This document shows positions 22,325-33,821 of a stretch of DNA of 64,000 bases, in pieces. This DNA is from Callorhinus ursinus. Its lineage: Eukaryota; Chordata; Mammalia; Carnivora; Otariidae. The notes beneath the pieces were generated by a model, which searched no databases, was not told the origin of the DNA, and saw only the letters and a program-made list of their open reading frames with translations. The position numbers were made by a program, and so were the translations under genes. The stretch is from NCBI RefSeq assembly GCF_003265705.1, contig NW_020312966.1, positions 22,413,208-22,477,207 of the forward strand. Direction: 5' to 3'. Each line of letters opens with the position of its first letter. Positions within the stretch are counted from its first letter, which is position 1.

Positions 22325-23405
22325 AGAATTTGAATTTTTGAAGATTTTTTTGAGGTATAAATTACATACAAAAAATTCACCTTTTTTAAGGCATTCATTT
22401 CTATGAATTTTGACAAATGCACACAGTCGTGTCACCACCATGATAATAAAAACAGATTTTTCCTATCATGTCAGAAAGACCCCTCATGCACCTTTGCCAT
22501 CTCCCCACCTCCAAGAGCCTGGCAGCCCAATGTCTACTTTCTGTCCCTCTAGTTGCACTGTTCCCAGAATAGTACATATTTGGATTTATACAGTCTTTAG
22601 CTTTTTGGGTCTGGTTTCTTTCACGATGTCTAATCCATCTGAAATCCATCCATCTCGTTGTTGCATGAAACATTTGTTTTCTTGCTGAGTAGCATCCCAT
22701 TGTTTCACTGCAACACTATTTGTTGATCCATTCCACAGCTGATGGACATTTGAGTTATATTTAGTTAATTTTAGAGTTTTTGTTACTTAACAAAGGCAGG
22801 TTTTTGTATGGATATAGATTTTCATTTCTTTTGGGTAAGTGGGATTTCTGGGTTATATAATAAGCACATGCTAACTTGGTAAGAAACTGCCAAACTGTTT
22901 TTAGAACTGGTTTTACCACTTTTCATCACCACAGAAATTTATGAAGTTACTGGTGCTCCCTATTGTTAGCAAAACACGATATTGTTATTTCTTTTTACCA
23001 TCCTTATAGGCTAAGCAACATCTCATTGAAGTTTTAATTTGCATTTTTCTAATAACTAATGAAGTTGAGCATATTTTGACATGTTTATTTACTATCCATC
23101 TAGTATTCCTGAAGCAGCATGTGTTCAAGTCTTTTGCCCATTTAAATATATTTTTTATTATTGATATATCAATTATTTAATTATTAAGAGTTCTTTATAT
23201 GTTCTAGAAACCAGTCTGTTACCATGTATTTATTACATATGTGTTATGTGTCTCCTACTAGTTTGTGCTTTCTTTTCATTTTTTATAGCTTATTCCCAAA
23301 GAGCAGAAGTTTTTAATTTTGATAAAGTCCGCTTTAGCAAACTTTTCTTTTACGATCAATATGCTTTACCTGCTAAGAGACCTTTAACCATTGTCTAACC
23401 CCAGA
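22325..23405 (-). mobile_element. Antisense L1ME-type LINE
   Basis: The plus strand reads 'tgaggtataaattacataca', 'aattcaccttttttaaggca', 'acagtcgtgtcaccacca', 'gatggacatttgagttatat' and 'gagttctttatatgttctag'. In reverse complement this is the 3' untranslated region and ORF2 C-terminus of old L1ME/L1M elements. It is 5'-truncated and has no frame. Confidence 0.78.
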
Positions 23406-23956
23406 TCCCAAAGAGCTAGGAAAAGTTAATATTTACTGCCTTGAGGTGGGTTTGCAAGGCTTGGTGATCATGTATGCACAGCAGGCTTAGAAGAGGTAGC
23501 CTCTCGAACTTGGCCCATGTCACCTGTTAGACCCAGAGGGCCCTGGTGGGAATGACCAGTCCACAGAGTCTGACTGCCTCGGGAAAAACACCCAAGCAGA
23601 CACAGTGTTCAAAAAGGCAGAGTATGTTCAAATGTGATTCAAGTAAGGGTCAACAAGAAGGCATCATAAGACAGGTGGATGGGAATGGGGTGGGGGCTCT
23701 AAGGATCAATGCCCTGGGAAGTCATTACTCAGAAAGTCTGCCCTCTGGTGTCAGAAATCCAGCTAGCATGATGTTCATTTCATCTGTAACCTAATGGTAC
23801 TCATTTCTGAGAGAGAAGATGAAAACAAAACAAAACAAAACAAAACCCACAGCTTCCTGGCTCTCTCTTCCAGGGAAACCTAATTCCAGGAGTATTGAGG
23901 TGTCATATGAAAGCCTGTGAATTGGTCTTGATTACCAGATCACACAGATTTTACAG
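23406..23956. other. Noncoding DNA with an (AAAAC)n run
   Basis: A pentanucleotide run lies at 23822-23847. The open frame at 23546-23794 shows no family motif. No gene is recognised. Confidence 0.5.
23822..23847. repeat. (AAAAC)5 microsatellite
   Basis: Five consecutive AAAAC units end in 'ccac'. Confidence 0.9.
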
Positions 23957-24120
23957 CCCTGTTTCTCAAAAGTGTGATTCGGGGACCATCGGGGTCAGAA
24001 GCACCTGGGAAGTCGTTGAATATACAGATCCCTGGGCTCTGTCTCAGGCTCATTGAAGGATGGCAAGTAAGACTGTCATTTACACAAGCTTTCCAGGGGA
24101 CTGCTAAATACTCCACTGAA
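23957..24120 (-). mobile_element. MER5-type hAT-Charlie MITE, diverged
   Basis: It opens 'gtttctcaaaagtgtgattc', continues 'agaagcacctgggaag', 'gatccctgggctctgtctca' and closes near 'ctttccaggggactgctaaa'. The layout matches MER5 elements in reverse orientation, more diverged than the copy at 6124-6308. The distal terminal repeat is not clear. Confidence 0.55.
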
Positions 24121-24459
24121 TTAAGGTATTACAATCATTAACCACCACAGAACTGGGATAGACGAGAGATATGAGGAGAGGAATCTATGTGCTTTCTAAA
24201 CCATTCCTGCCTGTGGACGCGAATTGTTTCAGGAGCTGGAGCTATGTCCGATTTTAGAAACACAATCAATCAGGCATATTAGAAAATGGAAGGAACTCAT
24301 ATTTTGAACTAATACATCAATTGGCAATATGTTACATAATACAGAACATAATATATGACATAGAGATAGGTTGATAGATTGATGGATAGTATCAGCAGAG
24401 TGATTTGCACCAGAAGAAGATTCAGTAATTACAGAAACCGTATAAATATAATAATCAGA
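24121..24459. other. No recognisable feature
   Basis: Ordinary noncoding DNA with a few GATA and GATG units near 24365-24390. Confidence 0.5.
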
Positions 24460-24654
24460 GAGGCTCCTGGGTGGCTCATGTGATTAAGCGTCTGCCTTCG
24501 GCTCAGGTCACGATCCCAGGGTCCTGGGATGGAGCCCCAAGTAGGGCTCCCTGCTCAACGGGGAGCCTGCTTCTCCCTCTGCTTTTGTCCCTCTGTTCAT
24601 GCTCTCAATCTCTCTCTCTCTCTCTCTCAAATAAATAAATAAAATCTTTAAAAA
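24460..24654 (+). mobile_element. CAN-SINE
   Basis: It starts 'ggctcctgggtggctcatg', continues 'gcgtctgccttcggctcagg' and 'gatcccagggtcctgggatg', then a CT run and 'aaataaaatctttaaaaa'. The A-box region has changed to 'catgtgattaagc'. Target duplications are short or obscured ('aatcaga' on both sides). Confidence 0.92.
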
Positions 24655-25499
24655 CATACATAGAAATCAGAACAACATTTTAACTGGAAAATCTGGGGGT
24701 TTGTTTTGAATTATATACTTCATCTCATCATTTGAAGTGGCAGCATTATCTCGATGGGGATGGCATGCATTGGCAAAAATGGCAGCATTTTTGATGTATT
24801 AAAAATTTATGAAGTGTTTAAGTTATATATGATACATAATTGCAATAGCATGAAAATAATAAAGGTATCCCAATAACTGAAACCTGGCAAACCTTCTCAA
24901 ACAGATGGTCATAGGCATTAAACCTTAATCAGAACGCCGAGAGGTTGTTTCTTGATTTTTCTCCCTAACTTTGGGTATTATGCAGTACTTATTATCACAT
25001 TTGTTTCTAATTTCCTGATTTTACACATTTAAAATGAATCTCTATAATGAAAGTGAAAATTTAGTCTACGGGTATGGATAAAAATCTGAATAGAAATATA
25101 CTTTGTGAAAGAAAACAGCAAGTGATTTTAAATCCGAGACACAAAGTCCTACCTGAAAATATCAATTACAGGCCACTATTGTTTAAATAGACAACTAAAA
25201 AGAGCCACAGAAAATTCGTTTTAAAGCACAAGGAGGCCGTGACTTCTGAGCTGGTTCTATCTATTTCACAAGTGAAAAGGAGACCTTTGCCCCGGTGGGC
25301 TGTTTTGTCTCCCAGGTTTTCCTCCAGTAACTCACCCAAAATGAAAAACAGACTTTGGGTCTGTTCTAGCATTATTTACAAAGAATAAATCATGTTATTG
25401 CATACGAGCGAATTTGGTTTGGTTTGGTTTTTGTTGCAGCATAAATTAACAAGGTGTCAAATGAACATCGTGACCCCATTTTGATGTCAAGCAAAGCAC
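24655..25499. other. No recognisable feature
   Basis: AT-rich noncoding DNA. It includes a short 'ggtttggtttggttttt' run near 25413-25435. Confidence 0.5.
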
Positions 25500-26300
25500 A
25501 CTAAATTCCAAACTGAGAACAGGGCCTCGTTCCGCAGCTCAGCGAAACTGGATGTGGAGAATTTCACAAGCTCAGCTGGTTGTGGGGCACAGAAAAATCT
25601 GTCTCCTGACCATCATCTGGTGAGAACATTTCCACCCTGGGTGACTCACGCGCGTCTCGATGTCATGGTGTGTTCACTGGCCGCTGGGCGCGCTCTCCAC
25701 CCCTGCTTGCTCCGCCCCAGCACGAAGAGCGCACCGTGGAGAAAGTACCCCTTCAGCTGTGGGTTTTCTCCACACAGCACTACCCGGATTTGGAAAGAGC
25801 TCAACTCCGCACCTCCCCTGGGTACATAGAACAGCAGAATGGAAGAGTGAAAACTGCCAAAATGCTAATCATGGGAAAAAAAAAATAACAAGATCCAGAT
25901 GGGACAAAATGGACATATTTCATTTATCCTGGGAAACTCTACAGTATATCATTTGTGATGCATAATACACCCAGCCTTGGCCCTTTATAAACAAACACTA
26001 CAGAGGCATATGCCACAAGATTATAAACAGAGTTGGCCATAAATTCGGTGGGGCCGCACACTCAGCGTTGCGCACACTGCTGCGGCTTATTCAGCGGGTT
26101 CTGGGGGCTGCAGTCTGTTCCCCTGGCTGCTCATCAACGGTAATCTCAGCTCACCCATCGGGGCAGAATCCCAGCGGATCCGTTCATCCTAATGAAACTC
26201 AGAGGTTTTTCACACCCAAGAAGCTACAGATCACTTTGATGCGGCCCAGGCTTACGCTGGGGAATCATGGTTATGGGGCAGGGTTTCTCAAGAGCTAGGA
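25500..26300. promoter_or_regulatory. Candidate CpG-rich regulatory region
   Basis: By hand I count 16 CpGs from 25527 to 25808 and 12 from 26046 to 26257, while flanking kilobases hold only a few each. Between them is TATA-like 'ccctttataaac' (25980-25991). I recognise no repeat here. The open frames in it (up to 101 codons) have no motif and I do not call a gene. A promoter or enhancer of an unannotated transcript is an inference; a CpG-rich fragment of an unrecognised retroelement is the main alternative. Confidence 0.35.
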
Positions 26301-27559
26301 AAGCTGCTTTCAGCCTTTAGTGGGAAGAAACGGGCTGTTTAAAAAAAGCCAAGATTCTCAGGATTCTGCTGCCAGTTCACAATCTCAGCCCCTCTCTACC
26401 AACCCAGGAAGCTAAGAAGAGGGCTTCCATCCACCTTTCCCGAAGTTTGTCAGGCTCCAGGAAACACACTGGGACAAACACTGACAGGATAGATTATTAG
26501 GTACTGCATTTAGGAGCATCAAAAGTATTTCCAAGAGTCACTCTTTCAGCCGTGCTCAGGAAGGAAAATGTCCTCCATCCTGGGGGCGGGGGCGGGGGGT
26601 ATGCGTGATGAAATAGGACTAGCCACTTGGGTTAGAACACTCCAGCAACATATCGCAAACTGTTATATATTCACGTAGGCACAAGAAGGGGTTTTCCATA
26701 AGTAATATCTTCCTTTTCATGTGCCTCATGTCACTTCTGCACCCCTAACCTGTGGCTTCCATGGGGGTGATTGTGTCCTGATTCCAGAAGCAGAGTGGTA
26801 GGAGCTGAAGGGAGCCAGGCTCAGGGGCAGTTAGCTGGAGGTCTCACTTCATGCAAATTACTTCTGTGTTCCCTTCCAGAACATTCATTCTAAAACTCAA
26901 AGTCTATGTGATACTGTTTGCAAGCTGGAGCATAAAGTGAGGGAACAAGAGGGAACTGGGAAACCCACAAGGTTAGATCCAGGAGTCTGTGGCTCTTGTT
27001 GACAAAGAATTCAGAGGGCAGGAAGTGTCTGCTGGAGGGTCCTTACTCTACTTGCTTCTCTGCAAGGTGAGTCCAGACTGATGGATGAGATGGAACCAAA
27101 GAAATGCCCCGCATCTTTACACAAGTTTTTGTTTTAGTCATGGATTTGCGTCTTTAATAACTTATGATTTAATTTTTTTAGTCAAAAGTGGTTCATTTTT
27201 TGTGCAGTGTCCCTCTCATGTACCTGGCATGGAATTTGCTCTGGACCAACAGAAGACACTGCCTACTTAATTGTCTTCTTTCCCTTCCACTCTTGGGTTT
27301 TGAGTCCTATATACTTTCCAGTGGAGTGATTCTGGGGAAGGCAGGACACTGTGAGTGCCTTGTCTACATCCATAATATGGAACTGTCTGAAGCCTGAGCA
27401 AATAGAGCATAAATATCACATTGCAGCACGGTATGCCCCTTCCACTTTCCTCTGGCTTAAACTTTTTTTTTTTTTTTTTAATGCTCTGTAACTTGTTATC
27501 ATGGCACACTGTAGGAAAATCTAAATGTTAATAAATCTTGATGACCTTGTCCAGATCTT
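26301..27559. other. Noncoding DNA with a G-rich box
   Basis: Three G-runs separated by single C bases lie at 26582-26599, giving Sp1-like GC boxes. A poly-T run lies near 27462-27479. No gene is recognised. Confidence 0.5.
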
Positions 27560-27901
27560 CAAACGGACTGAATGTTTGTGCCCCCCCATATTCATATGTT
27601 GAAATCCTAATCTGAATATGACGATATTTGGAAGTTGGGCCTTTGGAAGGTGATGATTCAGGAGTACGGAGCATTCACAAAAGGAATTAGTGCCCTAAAA
27701 GGAAAGGCCTGAGAGTCTGTGAGCTCTCTTTCCACCTTGTGAGGACACAAGGAAAAGTTGGCATCCATAACTCAGAAGAGGAGTCTTACCAGAACTCAAC
27801 CATGCTGGCACCATGGTCTTGGACTTCCAAATTCCACAGCTGTGAGAAATAAAGTTCTGATGTTTATAACTTTGTTACAGCAGCCCAAGTTGACTAAGAC
27901 A
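27560..27901 (+). mobile_element. MaLR (MLT1-type) solo LTR
   Basis: It follows the MLT1 pattern nearly end to end: 'ggactgaatgtttgtgcccc', 'attcatatgttgaaatccta', 'gttgggcctttggaaggtga', 'ccttgtgaggacacaagg', 'gtcttggacttccaaattcc', the polyadenylation segment 'gtgagaaataaagttctga' and the end 'cagcccaagttgactaagac'. No internal retroviral sequence adjoins it. Confidence 0.85.
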
Positions 27902-29515
27902 AGACTAAGTTTGTAAAGGAGATGAGACACTTGATGTCACTCTCTGAGACCTTTCCATCCAACTCCCCAAAGGTGTAAGAAATAATGTCTTTTAATTTTT
28001 CGTATATCACCCTAATTCCCACTTTGTGCTCCTTCCTTTTGGTTGTAGAAAGCAACTGCAGTCAAATCAGTTTTCCTACCCCAATTTCTTCTCCACACCA
28101 TCTAAATTCTAGGGACTTCCATGGTGCTAGGCTTGGGGGTGGCAAGCATCTGATTCTTGGTCATTATTCCTGCAGGCTGACATCTCTTGAGCTACATTTC
28201 ATCTCACCTGCTCCAGAATGTTCTCTGTGGCTGAAAGGTACACTTCTGTGCTCTAAGATTTCCAGACTAATCCAAGAATTCCAATATTCCCCCCATCCCC
28301 AATGTGGTCTTAAGGATAAAGGATAAGGTGCACAGATCTTCTCCCAAATTTTTCTCTATTTCTCTTTTTTCCTTCTGCTTGTTCTTCTGTTCTCCCTATG
28401 TGATAAATTTTGTCTAGACTCTGGGAGTTAAAAACACTGTTCTGGTTTTGTATTCTTGTTTTCTTTCAAATCTATTTCCTTCCTATGTCTTGCCTTTTTA
28501 TTTTAAAAGTCAAAAGCCAAGATTTGTATTCCTCACTCATTGTCATCTTCAGCAAATACCTCTCCTAAGGTAAGGCTGGAAGAATGCCTTTTCTAGTTTG
28601 GTTGGGGTTGGGGTAAGGGTGAGGGCGGGTGAAGAATAGAGGTGCAGAAATACTGGGAAAGTCATGTTGGTTAATAAATAAAAATATTTTCTCACCACAG
28701 TTACTTGTGAGCTTATCTAAACATATTTTTAGGTTTAATCACAGAATAGTACAAAGGATGGTAGAGTTGGCGGGATGGGATCAATGAGTAAGTGAACCAA
28801 ATCAATGAATTTGGTTTTAAAAATGTGCTTTGAACTTCGGCTTTTGTTCAATTTCCATAAACCAATTATATTTAATTTCACAGAGACATAAACTGCATGG
28901 AGCCTTGAACAGACTAGATAATAAGTACAAGAAAAAGTACAGATCTCTTTTGTTTTGGAAATTTCGAGGTCTGAATGTATATAAATGACGCTTGAAGACC
29001 AGCCATGACTCTTAATCCTGAGCATTTGTCTTGGACTGTGGAGTCCTAATTCATTTTGGGTAGCAGGCATAACCATTTCTCTGTCTTTTCTTTAGAAAAA
29101 GGCTCTTCTTTGTATAATTTTTTTTTGAGCTGATAATTAGGGTCATTAATTGCCTTTTACTCTGGCTGTTATTTAAATCTCAGTCCCATAGGCTGTGGAA
29201 GCATAGAATTCCATTTCCTCCAAGAAGAAGCTGCTGGCCTTGAGCACACAGGGTGGTAATACATTCAGTATAACAGAGGCATAGCGCTTGGTGTGGGAGG
29301 GAAAACAAAAGTTGAGATCTGGGGCTAAGTACCCAAAGCTCAGAGGGTAGGAAATAGAAGCAATTATATGGAGAAAATAAGTCTCCATGCCACTGTCCTT
29401 TTTAGCACATTAGAACCGGAGAGGGGAATTCCAGGACTTACTAGGTAATTTCAAGTTTTGCTCCTTAAATTTTCAGCTGGCTAATATCTAGAAGTTTGTT
29501 TGTCTGTGCTGATCT
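27902..29515. other. Noncoding DNA with a G-quadruplex motif
   Basis: A G-tract motif is at 28604-28629. The 113-codon open frames at 27985-28326 and 28735-29076 have no known domain. The rest is not recognised. Confidence 0.5.
28604..28629 (+). other. Potential G-quadruplex
   Basis: Five G-runs of 3 to 4 bases (28604-28607, 28610-28613, 28617-28619, 28623-28625, 28627-28629) are joined by loops of 1 to 3 bases. This satisfies the usual intramolecular quadruplex pattern. Folding is inferred, and the G-rich strand is plus. Confidence 0.7.
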
Positions 29516-29547
29516 AAATGAATGAATGAATGAATGAATGAATGAAT
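29516..29547. repeat. (AATG)n microsatellite
   Basis: About eight uninterrupted AATG units follow 'gatcta'. A simple repeat likely to vary in length. Confidence 0.93.
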
Positions 29548-29634
29548 ATCAGGTCATGCTTGGGGGTAAGTCGGAGAGGAAAAAAAGAAATTAAGGTGTG
29601 TTGAGTACTCACTTGAGGAAAGACGTTTACATTC

Positions 29635-29830
29635 ATCCCATCAGTAAATATTTGTTGACCCCAACAGGTGCCTCACACTTTGTTTTTGGTATTTAGTATG
29701 ATGCGGTGTGCAAAAATATAGTTCCTGCCTTCACTGAATTTACAATCTCATGGTAGAAAGCTCAGTCAAATCATTTGACAAGTAAGGGTAAAATTATAAT
29801 TGTGCGAAGGGTAATAAAGGAGAATTCCCC
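29635..29830 (-). mobile_element. L2 LINE fragment
   Basis: Plus-strand text 'catcagtaaatatttgttga', 'caaaaatatagttcctgcct', 'tcactgaatttacaatctca' matches the reverse complement of the L2 3' end. The following 'aagtaagggtaaaattataa' continues into L2 upstream sequence. Confidence 0.6.
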
Positions 29831-29944
29831 AGCTATATGCTCTATAACGATTTCTTCGTGGGGTGGAGTTGATTGAGAGTGTTACCAACATCTATAGGTA
29901 AACTCCATCTCAGCCTAGATACTGGCATGCAACGGACGGTACAT

Positions 29945-29991
29945 CATAATAATAATCATAATAATCATAATAATTATTATTATTATATAAT
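29945..29991. repeat. (AAT)n/(ATT)n compound repeat
   Basis: Runs of ATAATA broken by 'tc' flip to 'attattattattat', so the two halves are partly self-complementary and could form a hairpin. Confidence 0.8.
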
Positions 29992-30539
29992 TTGTTTTAC
30001 TTTCAACAGCCATACTGGTTTCAAAATATTAAAATAGTTAAGAGTTGGTAAATATTTGATTCTCCAAGTCTGTTAGTGCCCACTTTCCCTGACTGTTCTA
30101 CTGTCTCCTCAGGAATGTCCTGGATCATCCCAGCCCAGAGCACAACACGACCCAACAACTAATGGGTTGACACTTAATAGATTAGTGTCCCTTGGATGCT
30201 TCTCCAGTAGCTGGCATGTATTTTGATTGATTTATTCCCATGTCTTGTTTGTTAAATATTTTTAATGTCACCTTTGGCCATATAGAGAAGTTTAAGATAA
30301 ATTTTTCTGAAAGGGCATTGTATCTTCCAAGCAAAAGCTTACAGCTTCTAAGCAGAGAAGCTATAATTCGGAGTTAACTTGGAAAGTTGGTGTGTTAGGA
30401 AGAGTACACAGCGAGAACAGATACACACAGGCCCTGCCAAGTGAAGGATCATACTGCATCTGTAGAATAAAAAGGTCAGTGTAGCTAAAGCATAAGTGGG
30501 ATATGCAAATGGGGAAATATGGCTTGAGAGCAAACAAGA
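29992..30539. other. No recognisable feature
   Basis: Ordinary noncoding DNA. The later part may be upstream L2 sequence that I cannot align. Confidence 0.45.
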
Positions 30540-30607
30540 GTTAGATAGCTTAAGGCCTTAGAGGTCATGCAAAACTTTTGTGCCTTAAGAAAATGAAATG
30601 GCAATAA

Positions 30608-31150
30608 TGCTGGTTAGTTTCATGTGTCAGCTCGACTGGGGCACAAGGTGCTCAGATATCTGGTCAAACATATTTTTGGGTGTGCCTGTGAGGGTGTTTT
30701 TAGATGATATTAACATTTGCAATGGTAAACTGAGTAAAACTGCGATTGCCCTCCCCAATATGGGTGGGTCTCATCCAATCAGATAAAGACCTGAATAAGT
30801 CAAAAGACTGACCTTCCCCAGAGTTAGAGGAAACTCCTCCTGTCTCCTTTGAACTACGGTATTGATTTTTTTTTTTTTCCCTGACTTCAGACATTAACTG
30901 AAAAACTGGCTCCTCTAAGGTCTTGAACCACTGGCATTTGGACCTGAACTTACATCATCAGATTTTCTGGATCTCAGACCCTCGGACTCAAACTGGAAAT
31001 CACAGCATCAGCTCTCCTGGGTCTCTGGCTTACTGATTGCAGATCTTGGGACTCAGCCTCCATAATTGCATGAGCCAATTCTTGTAGTAAATTCATATAT
31101 ATCTCTCATATCCTATCAGTTCTTTTTCTCTGGAGAACCCAGACCGATAC
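30608..31150 (+). mobile_element. MaLR/ERVL-type LTR
   Basis: It begins 'tgctggttagtttcatgtgt', continues 'cagctcgactggggcacaag', 'tctggtcaaacatatttttg' and 'ggtgggtctcatccaatcag', and ends 'tctctggagaacccagaccg' plus 'atac'. This is a familiar mammalian LTR pattern of the ERVL class; the exact subfamily is uncertain. A T-run lies near 30868-30879. No internal viral genes are present. Confidence 0.6.
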
Positions 31151-31275
31151 AAGTGAAATAATCCAGGTTTGAAAAACAGCCCTGGCTCAGGGAGAGGATA
31201 CATTAGAGGGGATAAGAGTAAGCCAAAAAGACTGTCAGGAAGCTAATCAGTTAAGAGTAAAAACAATTTGATCTA

Positions 31276-32062
31276 CAGGAGTAGTTCTCAATGGGAGTGC
31301 CATACCCTTCCATGACAATTTTGGAGAGTAATGAAAATGTTTTTGTTCTGTTTTGTTTTATTTTTTCCAAGGGGGTGACGACTACTGGTTAGTGGCACTT
31401 AATGGTAGGTGGGGTCCAGGTCTACTAGGCGTATCTTAAAATGTGCAGGATATTTACATGTGAAGGGATAATTGTCTCTGTCTTATAAAACTTTGGAATG
31501 GCCACTTAAAAGTATAGGCTTTCATGTACGTGGAAATTCTGGATAGAATCCAATTATGTTTCACATATGAACACACAGTATTTTTGCATGATTTAAGTAT
31601 ACACTGAACTTTCCAGGAATACACCTCCTACATAAATGAAGACATAATTGTACTTCAGTTTGGGAAGTTACTAAGAGTTTTGGCCGTTTTGGAAAATTGT
31701 GTCACTGAAGGTAAGGCTGTTCTTGACATTTGAGTCCAATACAGTGGACCTGCTATCGGGCCTAACTTTGTAGCTTTCAAATCCATGATTCTTTATGTGG
31801 ACACACACACCCCCTGATGGCATTGTTGGGTCTTCTGGTGTAGCCACACCTGATACTGACATATTGAAATACATATTACTTTAATATAATTTTCATCTAT
31901 TTGTACTTCATATCATAATTAAAATATTTTCATTTTGTGTTGAAACTTTATGTGTAAGTGTGGCTATATGAGGTATGAATTTTTTCAGTATAGTAAGGGA
32001 GGTTTTATAAAATATTCTCTGTAAGTGGGAGGCATTGATCTGAGACAGCTGAGAATCACTGG
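31276..32062. mobile_element. hAT-Charlie-like DNA transposon remnant
   Basis: The left end 'caggagtagttctcaatggg' and right end 'gctgagaatcactgg' are related as inverted termini. Near the left end, 'gactactggttagtggcact', 'ggtggggtccaggtctacta' and 'aaaatgtgcaggatattta' match a common hAT-type medium-reiterated repeat. No transposase frame survives. Family placement is by pattern only. Confidence 0.45.
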
Positions 32063-32345
32063 CCTTGGATTTACATTTGTACCAGCAGACATGTAAAAAT
32101 GTGAATGGAGTCCAAAGAAATTTAAGTGGTAAAATGAACAAGAAATAATGAATAATTGCCCGTGAGTGTGGGATGAATGGGAAGCGAAGGAAGAGTCGAA
32201 GACGACTCATGGATTATGGCTTGCATCAGAAAATGGATGGAGGGGCCATTTACTGTGTTAAGAGACCCTGGAAGAGGACCCAGCTTGGAAAGATCAAAAT
32301 GAATTCAGTTTGGGTACACGTAGGATAGACAGGCCTAGGTGTCAG

Positions 32346-32499
32346 AGAAAAGGACTTAGGCTAGCAAAATAAATTCGAAAGTCATCACATACAGTCAAAG
32401 TCAGGCCATGGAACTCAGGATGAGATTTCATTTCCTGTCTACATCTGAGCCTTGGAGAATTCCAACACTTATGACACTTAACATTAAATTCATACCACA
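32346..32499. other. No recognisable feature
   Basis: Short spacer of ordinary noncoding DNA. Confidence 0.4.
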
Positions 32500-32635
32500 A
32501 TGTGTTAGCGAGGCATTAGTTACCATTTCCATTTTATGATTGAGAAAATTGATACTAGTAGAGATTACTCTGACTAAAGGCATCAAGGGAGGAAGTGGCA
32601 GATTTGGGGGTTGGGGGTTAAAAAACAAAGTCTAA
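32500..32635 (-). mobile_element. MIR SINE, diverged
   Basis: The sequence 'ttaccatttccattttatga', 'ttgagaaaattgatac', 'ggcatcaagggaggaagtgg' and 'cagatttggggg' follows the MIR core and head in reverse complement. Confidence 0.5.
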
Positions 32636-33192
32636 ATCCATTTTGTTTGCCTTTTGAGTGTATCAGTGAATAAATAAAATCTTTGAGGGAATTGACTTTG
32701 GGGGGAGCATATTTCATAAAGTATAAAAATTATATTATACTTGGGAGACGATTCTCCATGGGTCTCTTGTGTTTCTGCACATTTTGCTAGCGAAGCTTTG
32801 ACTGTACCTTTTCTGGCTGTTAACAAGAATATCTGTCCTGTGAACAGCCTTGGAAGACAGAGATACTATCTCACTCTGGAACAAAGAGTAGGCACATTTA
32901 TTGCACACTACAAAAGAATCTGAATTCTCTAAGCTTCGGGTTCATCGCCTGTAACACTATATAGTGGGTGTGTAGGCATCCATCTGGACCCACTTACATC
33001 ACCTCCATGGGGCTCAAAGCAAGGGGAACTGGTGCAAATATGCTGACATTCGTGTGGTTGTCTGTGTTAGAAAGTAAGAAAATCCTTTCTCTCTGACCCA
33101 GCCTGATGATTTCTGCCAGAATTCATGATATGACAGTAGGCTGACTTGTTAGCTTTCAAATAGAGTAGAAGCTTGAAAATTCTTGAGAATTA
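32636..33192. other. No recognisable feature
   Basis: Noncoding DNA with no repeat that I can name. Confidence 0.5.
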
Positions 33193-33720
33193 TAGATACT
33201 CCTCAACTTACAATGGGGTTTCATCCTGACAGGCATATCATTTAGTTGAAAAATCATTAAGTCAAAAAAGCATTTAATACACCTACCCTCCCCAACAGCA
33301 TATCTCAGCCTAGCCTACCTCAAATGTGCTCAGAACACTCACATTAGCCTACAGTTGGGCAAAATTATCTAACACGAAGCCTATTTGATGATAAAGTGTT
33401 GAATATGTATTGTAATGAATACTGTACTGAAGATGAAGGACGGGATGGTGTGTAGGAACAGAATGGCTATAAGTGTGTTGGTTGTTCACCCTCAAGATCG
33501 TGTGGCTGACTCCGGGCTGCAGAAACACAAGAGACCCGTGGAGAATGTAGACACTGTCCCGCATCACGAGAGAGAGTTATACCACACACGGGAGCCTGGG
33601 AAAAGATCCAAATTCAAAGTCCGAAGTGCAGTTTCTACCGAATGCATATCACTTCTGCACCATTGGCAAGTGGAAAAATTATAAGTCACACCATCCGAAG
33701 TTGAAAGCCGTCTGCATATA
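33193..33720. mobile_element. DNA transposon MITE with palindromic ends
   Basis: The ends 'actcctcaacttacaatgg' and 'ccatccgaagttgaaagccg' are diverged inverted copies. The interior ('aaaagcatttaatacaccta', 'cctcaaatgtgctcagaaca', 'gcctacagttgggcaaaat', 'tttctaccgaatgcatatca') is a well-known mammalian nonautonomous DNA transposon, probably of the Tigger/TcMar group. Short open frames here are not genes. Confidence 0.72.
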
Positions 33721-33821
33721 GGGTACCAAATACTCACGGAGTATGTTGGAAGAGGAGAAGGTTTACAGGACAAAAAAGAGGATGAGAACATTATGAGGGC
33801 AATAGGTGTCCTGAGGTGACG

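Larger units (their letters stand above)
30540..32345 (-). mobile_element. Antisense L2 split by an LTR and a hAT element
   Basis: Three L2 pieces appear in consistent order: 30551-30602 ('aaggccttagaggtcatgca'), 31153-31275 ('gaaataatccaggtttgaa') and 32063-32345 ('gtcgaagacgactcatggat', 'ggaggggccatttactgtgt', 'aaatgaattcagtttgggta'). They match the reverse complement of L2 sequence upstream of the 3' end. The LTR at 30608-31150 and the hAT element at 31276-32062 separate them. Confidence 0.55.

Noticed and set aside
25554..25965. Open frames of 91 and 101 codons in the CpG-rich region as a possible first exon
   Set aside because: The frames overlap in different phases and share no motif. 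A CpG cluster alone does not support a coding exon.
33415..33684. 89-codon frame as a small gene
   Set aside because: It falls wholly within a palindromic-ended DNA transposon whose family sequence explains it.
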